Of a stretch of DNA of 64,000 nt, positions 44,426 through 55,862 are shown in pieces. Both the position numbers and the translations under genes were made by a program. A model generated the notes under the pieces. It searched no databases. It was not told the origin of the DNA and was given only the letters and a program-made list of their open reading frames with translations. Position 1 is the first letter of the stretch. Each line of letters starts with the position of its first letter. The stretch spans positions 138,076,521 to 138,140,520 of the forward strand of contig OY757013.1 in NCBI GenBank assembly GCA_963580285.1, given 5' to 3'. The DNA is from Lucinisca nassula. Taxonomy: Eukaryota > Mollusca > Bivalvia > Lucinida > Lucinidae.

Positions 44426-45615
44426 TGCAGGCGTCACACTGTCCCAAAATTGACACCAGATGGAAACACGATAAAGAAAATGTTCTTATTCGGCTCTGAT
44501 CGTGAAAACATCGGGCCATTCGTGAGGACATCTTAAGCCATCGTATTTTCGCCGGTGGATTTTCTGAGGCTCCGGCAGCAACTTCGTGAGCGGCGGCAAA
44601 ATCTTTGGCATGCCAAAAATTTGCCGGAAGACCTTGCGAAGGTTCATTTTCGTGTTAAATTTGTTTGTCCATCTTGCCCTTCCTAAGGCCATCGTGAGGG
44701 CATCTTGTCAAATCGTGTCATCTTCGTCTTTTCTTCGTGTGATCATCGGTGGTCTCGGGCATTTCACGCCTCACGAAGATAATACGAGGGAAACAAGAAG
44801 TCGTCCGATTGTCTTTTGAAGGCAATACGACTACGTGAAACCCTCGCAATTGCGTCGTGTAGCCATCGTATTATAGTACAATGACGTTGATATTGGACCA
44901 CGGTGTCGACGAAGACAGCTGAATTTGAGTACCTCAAGCGATACCCATGTGTCATGGCAACGTAGACGTATAAAAGGCCAACCTCAGAGCATCTTAGTCA
45001 GTCCTGATGAGCAAATCTGCAGAGCATAGGCTTGTGTAACTCCCAAAGCTTCAGTCATAATTATTCACAATTCCGTTCCTGCAGAATGGCATACTTTGAT
45101 GATGCGACAACCAGGAAAAAGAAGGCAGCAGCATTGCTCCTTTTGATGCTCCTTAGAGAACAAGATGTGCAAGTCTTTCTAAAAAAGTGGTCTTCTCTTT
45201 GGGTGGCATTTTAAATTGGTTTTAAGTTGAATGAAATTTAAGAGAGTTGAAATGTACTGTGTACTCTCCGATCATCAAAAGAATTTCAAACGGTCGGCCG
45301 AAGGTTTTATAACATCGGGAGGTCACTTAACGTCTTCGGGACCTAGTTCGAACGCATCGTACTCTCAATACGAAGTCGTGAAGCTGTCGTGTGGCCTTCG
45401 TTTGGCCTGCGGGTAAACTTCGTAATAAAAAAACACATCTTCGTGTTGCCTTCGTGTGTGGTTCGGATGCCATCGTGTGACCTTCTGCAAGCATCGTACT
45501 TGCTTCAGCTAGAGATTGGCTGTTGACCATGTTTGGAGCGATCTTTGCGCGAAATTCAAAATTCCATATTCATATGGCCACCTGGTGTCATTTTCGGGAC
45601 AGTGTGACGCCTGCA
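44426..45615. mobile_element. PIF/Harbinger-like TIR element, internally deleted
   Basis: TIRs TGCAGGCGTCACACTGTCCC and GGGACAGTGTGACGCCTGCA, extended by TTGACACCAG / CTGGTGTCA. Flanks TAA (left) and TAT (right) fit a worn 3-bp target. Inner arms are dense in CATCGTG, TTCGTGTG and ATCGT motifs. A 43-codon frame at 45085-45213 begins MAYFDDATTRKKKAAALLLL, which resembles the N-terminal Lys/Leu stretch of some PIF-type nucleases (weak). No catalytic domain remains. Confidence 0.68.
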
Positions 45616-45727
45616 TATACCCCAACACAATTTTTTTTACAAGGGAAACAACTTTTGGAACTTTTCCGTTGGCTTTCCTGTTACCTAAGAGTCTAAATGG
45701 GGTTCACTCTTCCCTCCTGTAGAGCCA

Positions 45728-46024
45728 TTACAAAAACACGCCTATATGAGTACATTGTAAACTTTACCGCTGAAAAAAAAACTAAAATTTTGAGATGATA
45801 AATTGTGATATTTTTCTTATTTCTGCTCAAAATATAAATTGTGGGTACTCGTTAGAACCGCCTTGATTTACAACTGCCTCATTAAGGCGGTTCTAAAGTG
45901 TACCAACAATCTAAATTTTAGAGCAGAAATAAGAAAAATAATGTTTACCCCTGTAAACCCCAGTTTTAGTATATAAAAGTGGGGTTCAAGGGGGTCAAAA
46001 TTATGTAAGCGTGTTTTCGTGATA
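45728..46024. mobile_element. MITE-5, complete
   Basis: Ends 'ttacaaaaacacgcctatat' and 'gtaagcgtgttttcgtgata'. Core has a small extra loop 'gatttacaact'. Confidence 0.75.
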
Positions 46025-46718
46025 AAATTCTTTTCTTTAAGTGCAGACGCTTAAAGATAAAGGGGTCAAAAATAATCTTGAATGAGTTCCCTTGCCTGAA
46101 GGTTTATACATTACCCTTTAAAGCGCAACACTACATGTAGTTGTTTTATGGATTACAATAATTAGAAATAAAAGTTCAGAAATTGGTTGGTCTGAGTCAT
46201 CGTTTGACCTTTGAAATTTTTCTTTGTATGTACCTTGACTTATTCTCAGGTGATCTTAAAATTAATCAGCCACATCATTGAAAAAAGTTCATTGTCAAGT
46301 TTAGGTGTAATTAAGGCATACAGATGAAAGTTTCTTTCTTTCTACATTTACTGTGATCAGTCATATTCGACCATGAATCGCAGGTGCATACACTCCAGAC
46401 TTGCGGGATGAAAGCCGACACAGTAATTATGTAGAAATCATTAACTGGCACTGCACAGGGGCTGTTGGGGTGGGGAGGTGGGGGGGGGGGGGGTGGGGGG
46501 GGGGGGGGGGGTAGGGGCTCCAGTTATGTCTAGCATTGAAGTCACTGAGCTACGACATTTTGTACATGTAAGCTGCTGCCTTCAAAGGTCCGTTTTATCA
46601 TCAGAAGGTCACTAAGCCATCCCTATGCCAAGTTTGGTGTTAGTCAAACTGACACTGCTTCTTGACAAATATTGGGTGAGACATAAGTATTGGGGATGAG
46701 TGGTTTCCTACTTGTACA
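46025..46718. other. Stretch with a long G run
   Basis: 46463-46513 is almost pure G on the plus strand, with potential for G-quadruplex. No gene seen. Confidence 0.5.
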
Positions 46719-47024
46719 CTGAAGTCTTGTTATAACACTGGCTATTATAACATGATTTTGAATATAAAACTATAATGTCATAACCACCATATATTCTATT
46801 ATGGATATAACATGGTCTCATTATTACACAGCATTTCGTTTGACATTATAGCACAGTGTTCATCATAAAAGTTTTGGCTATAACATGGCTTTAGGATAAT
46901 CTATAAAAATGAATAGATTATATAGAAAAATTATATGTCCACGGTAGGGATAGCAAGGACATATTGTTTTTGCCCTGTCTTGGTTTGTCCGTTGATTTGT
47001 TGGACAACTTTGACACTGGTCACA

Positions 47025-47302
47025 TTACGCAAACACGCCTATACAAATACATTGCCACCTTAATCGCCGAAAAAATGAAAATTTTATGATGAAATATTGT
47101 GATATTTTTCTTATTTCTGCTCAAAATATAGATTGTGGGCATTCTTTAGAACCGCCCCATCGAGGCGGTTCTAACGAGTACCCACAATCTATATTTTAGA
47201 GCAGAAATAAGAAAAATAAGGTATACCCCCGGAAACCCCAGTTTTACTATATAAAAGTGGGGTTCAAGTGGGTCAAAATTATTTTGGCGTGTTTTCGTGA
47301 TG
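47025..47302. mobile_element. MITE-5, complete, nested in HLE-17
   Basis: 'ttacgcaaacacgcctatac' and 'tttggcgtgttttcgtgatg' ends; core 'ttgtgggcattctttagaac' with partner. Confidence 0.75.
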
Positions 47303-47536
47303 ATAACTTTCAAACCCTTGAGATTGAGCCTTCAGGGGTTTCCCACTTATATATAAAAAAAAAAAAATTGACTGTGACCTGACCTGGACCTGTGGCCTGC
47401 TTTCAAGAAAAAAAACAACAACATTGATCATAACTGTTGAACAACTTGAGATAGAGCCTTCATATGTAGCACATAGGTTTCTTGTGACAAGGGCTTCCCA
47501 CTAATACAAAAACATTTTGTCACCTTGACCTTGACC

Positions 47537-47868
47537 TACACCTGTGGACACAAAAGCGTTCAAACTTTGATGAGCTTCATTTCATTCTGACTTGAAACAT
47601 CATTCAATATATCCTAACATCCTATCAACAGAAATAAATTCAGAACACAAGGTGGTGTACATTTCATTGCTGACTCCTGCACTGTCCAATCAAAATACAT
47701 CTCAAATGTCAATCAGATATTGTTTTCCAAAATGAGACCAATCAATGGCTTGATCTAGTTTTAGAATTCTTTGATGAATGACATTTGCTTGTCAAACTAA
47801 CTTGATGCAAAGAGATTCATTGAAAGTTATTTCATTGGAGTTTGAACGCTTTTGTGTCCACAGGTGTA
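47537..47868. mobile_element. TA-target MITE with 28-bp inverted ends
   Basis: CACCTGTGGACACAAAAGCG at the left and CGCTTTTGTGTCCACAGGTG at the right, extended by TTCAAACT / AGTTTGAA, flanked by TA. About 330 bp, non-coding, Tc1/mariner-like (inference). Confidence 0.8.
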
Positions 47869-48255
47869 TAAGCTACTTTAAAGAAAAAAATGATATTGGT
47901 CATATCTTTTGAATCGTTTGAGATAGAGCCTTATTAATATTTGGCATGTAGGTTCCATGTGACATGGCCTTCCCACTCATACAAAAAAATGACCTGTGAC
48001 CTTGACCCTGTCCTGTGACCTACTTTATCATATTTTTTAACCTTTTGAGATAAAGCTTTTATATTTGGCAAAAAATTTTGACCTGTGACCTTTACCTTAT
48101 CCTGTGATCTACTTTAAAGAAAAAATTGACCTCTGCCCAGGGACAAACACATCTATTTCTGTATAATCTATATGTTTTGGTTAGATATAACACAGTTATT
48201 TTAAAAAGGGACATAGTTCCTGTTTTGGACCCCAACAAGAGTGTTACAATTTTGT

Positions 48256-48558
48256 TTTATAAAAGGGTATCCTTTGGAAGCAAAGAATACACCACAGAAC
48301 TGGAAAATATGAAGTGTACATGTTTTCTGGGCCAGACTAGCAAGTTTTGGCCAATTAGGCCTCATCAGTGACCCTCAAGTATTTTCAAAATTCCACAATG
48401 GAATCCATGATCCCAGAGGACAAGAAAATATAAACCACACTATGATGTACGAGAAGTCTTTATTAGCATTATAGTTGGAAAAGACTGCGTGGAGCCCTGT
48501 GGTGCAGTTCAATCCTTGCTATCATCGAGTGTGACTTGTCCTTGAGCAAGACTATGGG
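48256..48558. other. Stretch without recognised feature
   Basis: No family or gene recognised. Confidence 0.35.
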
Positions 48559-48930
48559 GATCAACCATGGTTTTTCATGCATTAACATTTGCCGGATCCC
48601 GAGGAAGCTGTTTGAACATGAGGCCGCTAGGCCGAATGTTCAAATATCTTCCGAGGGATCGGGCAAATGTTAATGCAATGAAATAACCATGGATGATCGT
48701 TGTTCTTGCATAACTTACGAGTCCGACCGCAAATTTTGACTAAAACACCAAGAAGCTCCATATAAATTCCATGTAAACTCTTCAAATGCGACAGACAAAT
48801 CAAAATGGCGGCCAGTTCAGAATGTTGTTTACAATGACGTTGTTAAGCAGTGACGTCATCATAGAACCACAAAACGCTACGTTCATGGCGATAACGTTGC
48901 GTCGCTCAACCTAACGTAAACAAAACAAGG
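48559..48930. repeat. Long hairpin plus ACGT-rich block
   Basis: TGCATTAACATTTGCCGGAT pairs with GGGCAAATGTTAATGCA, outer CCATGG both sides, loop GAGGCCGCTAGGCCG. It is followed by CAGTGACGTCATCATAG and AACGTTGCGTCG. Confidence 0.65.
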
Positions 48931-49304
48931 CCCGTCTTGTGATATCAAAGGCTCAAAATCCATGTTCAAACAGCACGCGAATTACATGATTTGAACATAG
49001 TTTTTGCTGTTTGAGCACGGCTTTCCTTCCATTTGACAATGGCTTCAAACAGCCATGCGCATAGGTATTTATGCAAGACACTTTATTCACATAGCTTAGT
49101 ACTGGTTTCTACCCAGAAAGACCTGCCTAGTGTCTGCCAAGCTATATACGGCAGTTTGTATAGAAAGAAAGTAAGCTTTTCTTATGACCTGTGGTATTTA
49201 ATTTCAAGTATCTGTTGACTTTAATAATTTTTTTGCCATCTTCCTCCCTTCTAATTTACTGAATTAATAATGTAGAATCACTGAAGTGTGATCATAATGT
49301 TTTA
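48931..49304. other. Stretch without recognised feature
   Basis: No gene recognised. Confidence 0.35.
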
Positions 49305-49532
49305 TTTAACGCTTAAAGCATCAATAACCACATCAGCAGATGACATTTACATTTTTTTTTTCTCAAATTCTGATTTTTTTTGTCAGAGAAAATATGGCTT
49401 GATATTTAATGTGAATCGTCCGCCTGGCGGACGATTCACATTAAATTTCAAGCCTAATTTTCACTGAAAAATAATTACAAAGAATTCAGGTCATCTGCCA
49501 AGTTTTGCTTGGGACGTACTTTAATGGTTTAA
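49305..49532. mobile_element. MITE-4-like element with a different core hairpin
   Basis: TTAA at 49305 and 49529. Arms carry 'cagcagatgac' and 'aggtcatctgccaag' as in MITE-4. The core is AATGTGAATCGTCCGCCTGG with CGGACGATTCACATT instead of the usual GTGGACCCAGATCAG hairpin. Confidence 0.62.
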
Positions 49533-49700
49533 TGAGGTCATTGATATCCTCTGATGCAGGTTTGGAAATTGTTCGAATTGAATTTAGCTGGATGAAGGAC
49601 ATGACCGTATCTTCGTTATTCTTTGGTTCGGTGCATTAAGTGACCAGTGGAGTCTCAATACTTTCGAACAAAAAGGTTTATTCCACAAGAACGACCTTAA

Positions 49701-51018
49701 TGCTATGTTCCCACTATCACGATTCGCGCCACGATTGCAATCGTGTTCTTAATCGTGGACTAATCGTGGTGATCCTATCAGATCTTATCAGATCTTGAGG
49801 TCAGTCGTGGCAATCGTGTTAATCGTAGAAAATTTTTGAACGGTTCAAAATTTTTCCACGATCAACACGATCGATTTCAAATCGGGATCATCGTATCACA
49901 TCGTGTTGCATCGTAACAAAGCGCGACGGATCGCATCTAATCGTGCTTCCAAATCGCGGTGATCGGTGCAAATCTTGGACAAAACAAACACCGCGTTCTG
50001 TTGAGATGTGTTGCGATCTCACAAGATCTGTCACGATTTGTTACGCTCTGTCGGGTGCCATTGCTCAAGACCTGTCACGAATGGCTCGTGATCAGATACG
50101 AGATGATACGAGTAAATGCGATTAGATACGAGTAGGCTACGTTTTTATACGAACGTCCACGATCTATTTCGAGTTCTCAAGATTTAATGCGACTCATTCA
50201 GCGATCTGCTCAGGAGTGAGTGAGTGAGTGAGTGTATTTCAGTTTTACGTCCCACCAATAACTAGGTCATACGGAGACGGAACCTCGGTTTCTAGACTCA
50301 TCCGAATGTCTGGAGAAGCCCGAGATCGATCCTGCAATCCCTGGTTTATACAGGCCTTTGCTAGTATTTTTAAACCCTTTGAAAGATACCATCCAAGGGT
50401 AATGGAAGCTAAGAATGGTAAAGGCAAGCCTGAACCATTCCAGCCAGAGAAATTGCCACATTGTCATCATCCGCAACTCCTACCATCATCAATGGTTGAG
50501 GGTCAGTGTTTATGCTGTAAAAATCAAGAAACAATTAAGTTCATGGTCAGTCCGGCTGTATATATACCAGTCAGGGTCAAGTCGTAGCCCAAATCGTGAT
50601 CGCCCTCAATCATGATCGTGAAAAACATCGAGACGACAGTCGTATGCTATCGTAACGGAGCGCATCGGCTCGTGATGAGCGTATAAGAACGTATCTGCAA
50701 GTATCAGATCGTCCCAATTCGGGGTACTCGATCGTGATGATCGTTTCGGACCGAGACCAAGTCGTAGACTGGATCGCAACAATCCTATCGGAACGCATTT
50801 GGTCGTATCTGAACGTGAGAGCAGACTGTGGCTGATCGTGATACCTGAAATTGACAAATCGTGATTGGATTGCATCTGAGCGCAACGAATCGTACCAGAA
50901 CGTATCGACTCTCATCACCTCGTATCCAAACCTGAACTTTCAGAGAATTTTCCACGACCAGCTACGAATGGCCAATCGTGGCGTTCGTAACGGATCGCAC
51001 GACAGTGGGAACCTAGCA
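49701..51018. mobile_element. PIF/Harbinger-like TIR element with ATCGTG iterons
   Basis: Ends TGCTATGTTCCCACTATCAC and CGACAGTGGGAACCTAGCA; 3-bp TAA on both sides (49698-49700, 51019-51021). Both arms are full of AATCGTGG, GATCGTG and ATCGTATC motifs. The centre holds SINE-D and a 245-bp piece of unknown origin (50346-50590). No transposase. Confidence 0.72.
50214..50345 (-). mobile_element. SINE-D inside the Harbinger-like element
   Basis: (GTGA)n tail, 'cgtcccaccaataactaggt', 'tctggagaagcccgagatcg'. Head lost beyond 'ccctggtttata'. Confidence 0.65.
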
Positions 51019-51843
51019 TAAGCGGCTCAGCGGAAAAAATCTTAAAGGTGTTTTACACAAGTGCTATTGAAAACAGGTTAAATTTAATCAAGAAGATAAT
51101 AAATTTATCCACATGTAATACCTTCAGTGCCTTACTAACCATGAAGGATTTTGAAAACTTTAATTTTTGTTGAAACCATAGACTTTATAGACATAGAAAT
51201 GATAACATCTTGAAAGTTTTTAAAGTTATAATTATTAAAACTCCACACCTTAGATTTTTCTCAAGTGTGTGTATTTGTTTGATTTACCTGTGTTTAATTC
51301 TGAGTGAATGTGACAACTGTATGTCAACGGAGTGTAGTTTTACAATTTGGATGTACCACATCTGTCGTTGATTACATCAAAAGGTTAGTATCCATGCGTG
51401 CAGTTTCAGCGCTCAACACTGAAAACGTTGAATTCTGCATAAATATTTGCTTTATCATAATTTGCAACTTATTATTCATAAATCAAGAGCAAAATACGAA
51501 AAAGTGCAAGTCGTTTTATGAATCGGTATTGAGAATTACGAACATGATACTTTTTTTTTGTAAGGTCATGTTGCCATCGTTCTGTAAAAAAACGTAATAT
51601 TATATTAACACTATCAAACTTGCTTTATTATTCTCACCTATATTATTCTCTGAAGTTGTCATTTTTAATGTCCCGTAACATTTTGATTCTATCAGATTTG
51701 TTGAAATTAGCATATACTCCTATAAGTATAAGAAAGGAATAAGGTGAATTTATACACCTGTGTATGTTTCAAAGTGGGACAACTGTCAAGACTCGGGAAG
51801 GGGCTTGCCTTGTACCTTGATTCCCTTTCCATATATCATAATT
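51019..51843. other. Stretch without recognised gene
   Basis: A 97-codon frame at 51304-51597 has no recognisable domain. Nothing else. Confidence 0.35.
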
Positions 51844-51911
51844 GAGCTACTCTCAAAGGAAATGAATTTGCTCCCAGCGGGAGCAAATTCATTTCCTTTA
51901 AGAGTAGCTCC
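51844..51911. repeat. Perfect hairpin
   Basis: GAGCTACTCTCAAAGGAAAT and ATTTCCTTTAAGAGTAGCTC around GCTCCCAGCGGGAGC. Confidence 0.75.
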
Positions 51912-52225
51912 CTGTGACAGGGGAGGTAAATAATTTTCTGCAAGAATAACCTCCCTTTGTGGTGTAGGTTTTGGCCTTATAAAAAAAAGAAGTAAGTTGA
52001 CATAAATGTGAAAGATTTACTGGCAGAGGGCTGAGGAAGAGCACCTGCAACTATTTTATTAGGAACTACTTTCAAATACTTGTTGGACAGGTATTTAATT
52101 TTGCACTTTTTGCTAATTTTTATGTCACGTGAAAAAGTATGGGGAGCTATTCTTGTGGATCCAGTGTATGCGTCAGTATCTTCATACTGGATAGTGCAGG
52201 GTTATGGCTCTGGCTTGTCATTATT

Positions 52226-52470
52226 GTGACCTTGTTTGTTTGTTTGTTTGTTTGATTTGATGGTTTAACGTCCCTGTCAACGCTGTATAGGATATTTTTG
52301 AGATGTTGTTTCCAATTTTGTGGGACTTTTACCCGACATTGAGATGAAATGACATCTCAAGCCCTGTCACCCAATGAAACCTGGCCTCTAAGCAGTTTAC
52401 CAGTACTTGTGTGTGGTCGCTTTCAGCTATGCGTGGAAGCATCATGCAGCTTATCTATTTCTTCATTCCC
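52226..52470 (-). mobile_element. SINE-A, internally deleted
   Basis: TTTGTTTGTTTGTTTGATTT tail side, 'gacatctcaagccctgtcac', head side 'ttatctatttcttcattccc'. Confidence 0.7.
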
Positions 52471-52699
52471 CGCTGTTCAATACTCGGCATTGGTATAGTG
52501 GTTATTCATCCAAGATTGGTGATTTTCTCTGGGTACGCCATTTATCTTTAAAAGTTGCTGTTGGCATGCAATGTCAATAAGACTAATTCTCTTTGACAAA
52601 AAAAAAAAAACAACAACAAAAATACCACCTGATTTACAATTTTCCTGCATAGACAGTTTTTTCAAACATCTGGATGCTAGTAAAATGATGAGTTTGTTG

Positions 52700-52912
52700 T
52701 TAACCCTTATCTTGCTGAATATTTAACTTAGCCACACCCATTTTTGATTATCAGCCAATCTGATTACATGATATAATGAGTTTGTTCAAGTTCACAAACT
52801 GAAGGACAAACAGTGTAGATCCTGATCAGATGGCTTCTTCAGAAGCCATCTGATCTGGATCTACACTGTTTGCAAAGATAGGGGTTGTCCTGAACAGCAA
52901 GATAAGGGTTAA
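52700..52912. mobile_element. MITE-1, complete
   Basis: TTAACCCTTATCTTGCTG and AACAGCAAGATAAGGGTTAA; full core hairpin. Confidence 0.8.
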
Positions 52913-53145
52913 GGTTTCTTGAAAATTTAATATTTTGGTGACCTATTTCAGCGCAAACCCATTTTTTTTTCGTTTTTGGTTTGTGTTTGTTTTAAAAGAA
53001 ATAAAATTTACTGAGGATAAAAGGTCATGGCTCAGTTGTTCACAACTATTGATATTGTTAGTTAACAAATCATTAAAACTTTTATTATTTAATATACAGT
53101 AAATATGCTATCATTTTCGATGAAAAAATATGAGTAGCCATCACC

Positions 53146-55064
53146 TGAACAAGTCCGTGAAATGAACACCCCCTATACCCCACTTCATATAGAGAAAACT
53201 GGGATTTATGTAGAGAAAGCTTGGGTGTACGGGGGTAAAGATTATTTTTCATATTTCTTTTCCAAGATATAGGTTGTGGGTACTTGTTAGAACCACCTTG
53301 ATGAGGCAATTCTAACCATCACTCACAACCTATGTTTGCAGTATAAATAAGAACTAGAAATGTGTCCAGACGACACAGATCAGGGGCCCGCCTCACCCCG
53401 AAAATCCATGTTGCAACAACAGCTGTAATTGGACAGCATAGCTCCACTGCAAAAGTGTCCTACCCATAGATGGGGATATTGCTGATTTAATCTTTGGACA
53501 AAAAACTATCATCGTACCCAATTCGAACCCAATTAATTAAATAGTTTGGAAAATATGAGCTCTAAGAAACATTAACATTAAAAATTTTCTAAGTGTGTGA
53601 CCTTGACCTTGAGGTCATGTGCAGGGTCGGTGGTATGGCTGAATGAAACTTGGGACCTGTGTCTATCATCATTCCAAATATGAAGCCAATCTGTATGGTT
53701 TGGAAAATATGAGCTCTAAAACTTTAAAAGCTTCATAAGACTAAGTCTGTGACCTTGACCTTGAGGTCACAGGTGGGGGTATATCCACTTTTGGATCTGT
53801 AACTATGATCATACCAAATATGAAGCAAATCCATATGGTTTGGTGAGTATGAGCTCTTTATAAACTTTAGATAAAAAAATTCTTTGTCTGTGACCTTGAC
53901 CTTTGGGGCACGTGCATGGGTGGGGGTATTGGACCAGTATCAAACATCATACCAAATATAAACTTAATTCATCATATGATTTGGAAAATATAAACTCTTA
54001 AAATATCTAATTAAAAATTTCTAAGTCTGTGAACTTGACCTTGAACTCATGGCCATGGGTGGGGGTATCGCTGAATAAAATGGACAGGTATCTAACATCA
54101 TACCAAATATAAACTCAATCCATTTTCATACGATTTGGAAAATAGCAACTCTTAAAATATCTAATTAAAAATTTTCTAAGTCTGTGACCTTGACCTTGAA
54201 GCCATAGGCACGAGTGGGGTTATTGTCAAATAAACATTTGGACCTGTATCTATGATCATAGCAAATATAAGCCAATTCCATAATATGGTTTGGAAAATTT
54301 GTGCTCTTTAAAATCTTTAACATTAAAATTGTCTAAGTCTGTGACCTTGACCTTGAGGTCATAGGCATGGGTGGGGTTATTGCGGAATAAAACATTGTAC
54401 CTATATCTATCATCATACCAAATATGAACCAAAGCCATCATAAAAGTTCAGGTTCTACCAGGTACAAATACCTTAACTGGAGTCTTTAACATTGAAAATT
54501 TCCAAGCCATGACCTTGATCTTATGGCCATGGGCATGGGTGTGGGTATCGCTGAATTAAACTTTGGACCTATATCTATAATCATACCAAATATGAACCAA
54601 TTCAATCAAATGGTTTTTGAAAATATGAGTTCTAAAATGTTCAGGGTCTACCTGTTACAAAAACCTTAACCACAGTCTTTAACATTGAAAGTTTCTTAGT
54701 CTGTGACCTGGACCTTGAGGTCACAGGCATGGATGGGGGTATCGCTCAAAAATACTTCGGACCTATATCTATCATCATACCAAATATGAACCAGTTCCAT
54801 CAAATGGTTAGGAAAATATGATTTCTAAAAGTTCAGGCTCTACCTGTTACAAAAACCTTTACCTGAGGTTACAGGATCACGTACATACGTACATACACAC
54901 ATACAGACGGACATACACATGTACGCATGTACGGAAAACCGAAAAACTATATGCCCCCGGCATCATGGCGATGCGAGGGCATAAAAATAACACAAATTTT
55001 CATCAGAAAAGTAGCCATTTTGCAGATGTTAAAAAAAAATGCACTATGTTGCATGGGTGTGTTA
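53146..55064. mobile_element. MITE-5-variant split by HLE-18
   Basis: Left part 'aagtccgtgaaatgaacacc' through the core (TTGTGGGTACTTGTTAGAAC and partner) to 'cagtataaataag'; right part 'aataacacaaattttcatca' to 'catgggtgtgttaaagta'. Equivalent sequence is uninterrupted at 59690-59805. Confidence 0.68.
53352..54983 (-). mobile_element. HLE-18: minus-strand element with about nine 160-bp units
   Basis: Its tail AACTAGAAATGTGTCC...GACACAGATC is at the left; its head (antisense) CATATAG-type hairpin ATGCCCCCGGCATCATGGCG lies at 54950-54983. Units contain 'gaccttgaccttgaggtcat' and 'catcataccaaatatgaacc'. Head and tail match HLE-16, which has no array. Confidence 0.75.
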
Positions 55065-55189
55065 AAGTAAAAGCAAAACTTTCTCACATTTTTTCATCAA
55101 AACTAGCTGTGGTTGCTAAAACAGTAAACAGTTAATATTTTGGTCCCCAACAAGCCTGTTAAGCTAACAATGCTTTGAACAACTGGGTA

Positions 55190-55495
55190 CAGTGACAGAT
55201 CTGAATGAGCAATTTTTTTGGTTTTTCTTTAAAAAAAAAAAAAGTCCAGTTTGCTCAAAGACATGTAGGCTAAATGTGCATAACAACAATATTTGTTTCC
55301 TAATGATTTGCTACTGTATGCTGTAAAACTCTAACAAAAAATCAAAAGCTCAATCATTTTCACTTTCAATGACAAAGAACCATTGCTGTAACACACCTTT
55401 GCAAAGTTGTCCTGCTTTCCAAATATTTAACATTATTGTGTAAAAATTACATTATAATTTCTAATTTTGTAGCATATAAGTTTTTTTAAGCCAGC
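55190..55495. other. Stretch without recognised feature
   Basis: AT-rich; nothing recognised. Confidence 0.35.
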
Positions 55496-55862
55496 CTCTG
55501 TGGTTCATTCCGTAGCCTGCCTTGGTGGCTCATTCGGTAGCCAGCCTCAGTGCCTTATCCGGACTGACTGGTGAGATTGATTCCCAACAGGTCCAGCATA
55601 TTCCTTTCATGGACATATTGATCATAAAATATTCATGGACTTTGATTATGAAATATTTTCTAGGGTCATTCTCTCCCTTCCACTTAATCAAGGAGACCAG
55701 TTGTCAGTTTCTGCCAAAAGAATATGCATTCTACTGGTTTAACTTTAACAGCTTCTGTTTAAATGTGCCCAGGACATTAAATGAACAAGTCTGTGAAATG
55801 AATACCCCCTAAGCCCCACATTCTATATATCAAAAACTCCGGTTTAATGGGATATACATTAT

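Larger units (their letters stand above)
46930..48157 (+). mobile_element. HLE-17, carrying a MITE-5 and a TA-target MITE
   Basis: Head TATGTCCACGGTAGGG...AGCAAGGACATATTG. Body units 'ttgagatagagccttcatat' and 'gtgaccttgacc'. Tail worn (GGGACAAACACATCTATTTC). Confidence 0.58.
46719..48255. mobile_element. MITE-7 split by HLE-17
   Basis: Left part 'tgttataacactggctatta' to 'tagattatatagaaaaatta'; right part 'ctgtataatctatatgtttt' to 'ggaccccaacaagagtgtta'. The break is in the central hairpin. Confidence 0.6.
53032..55189. mobile_element. MITE-6 split by a MITE-5-variant
   Basis: Left 'ggctcagttgttcacaacta' to 'gatgaaaaaatatgagtagc'; right 'tctcacattttttcatcaaa' to 'gctttgaacaactggg'. The break is in the loop of its hairpin. 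Confidence 0.68.

Noticed and set aside
50346..50590. Coding exon inside the Harbinger-like element
   Set aside because: The frame (ERYHPRVMEAKNGKGKPEPF region) has no known motif, and part of it derives from SINE-D.
51304..51597. 97-codon frame with a possible donor (AAAAGGTTAGT)
   Set aside because: No matching acceptor with coding similarity; translation does not resemble a PH domain, which would be expected after the DH exon.
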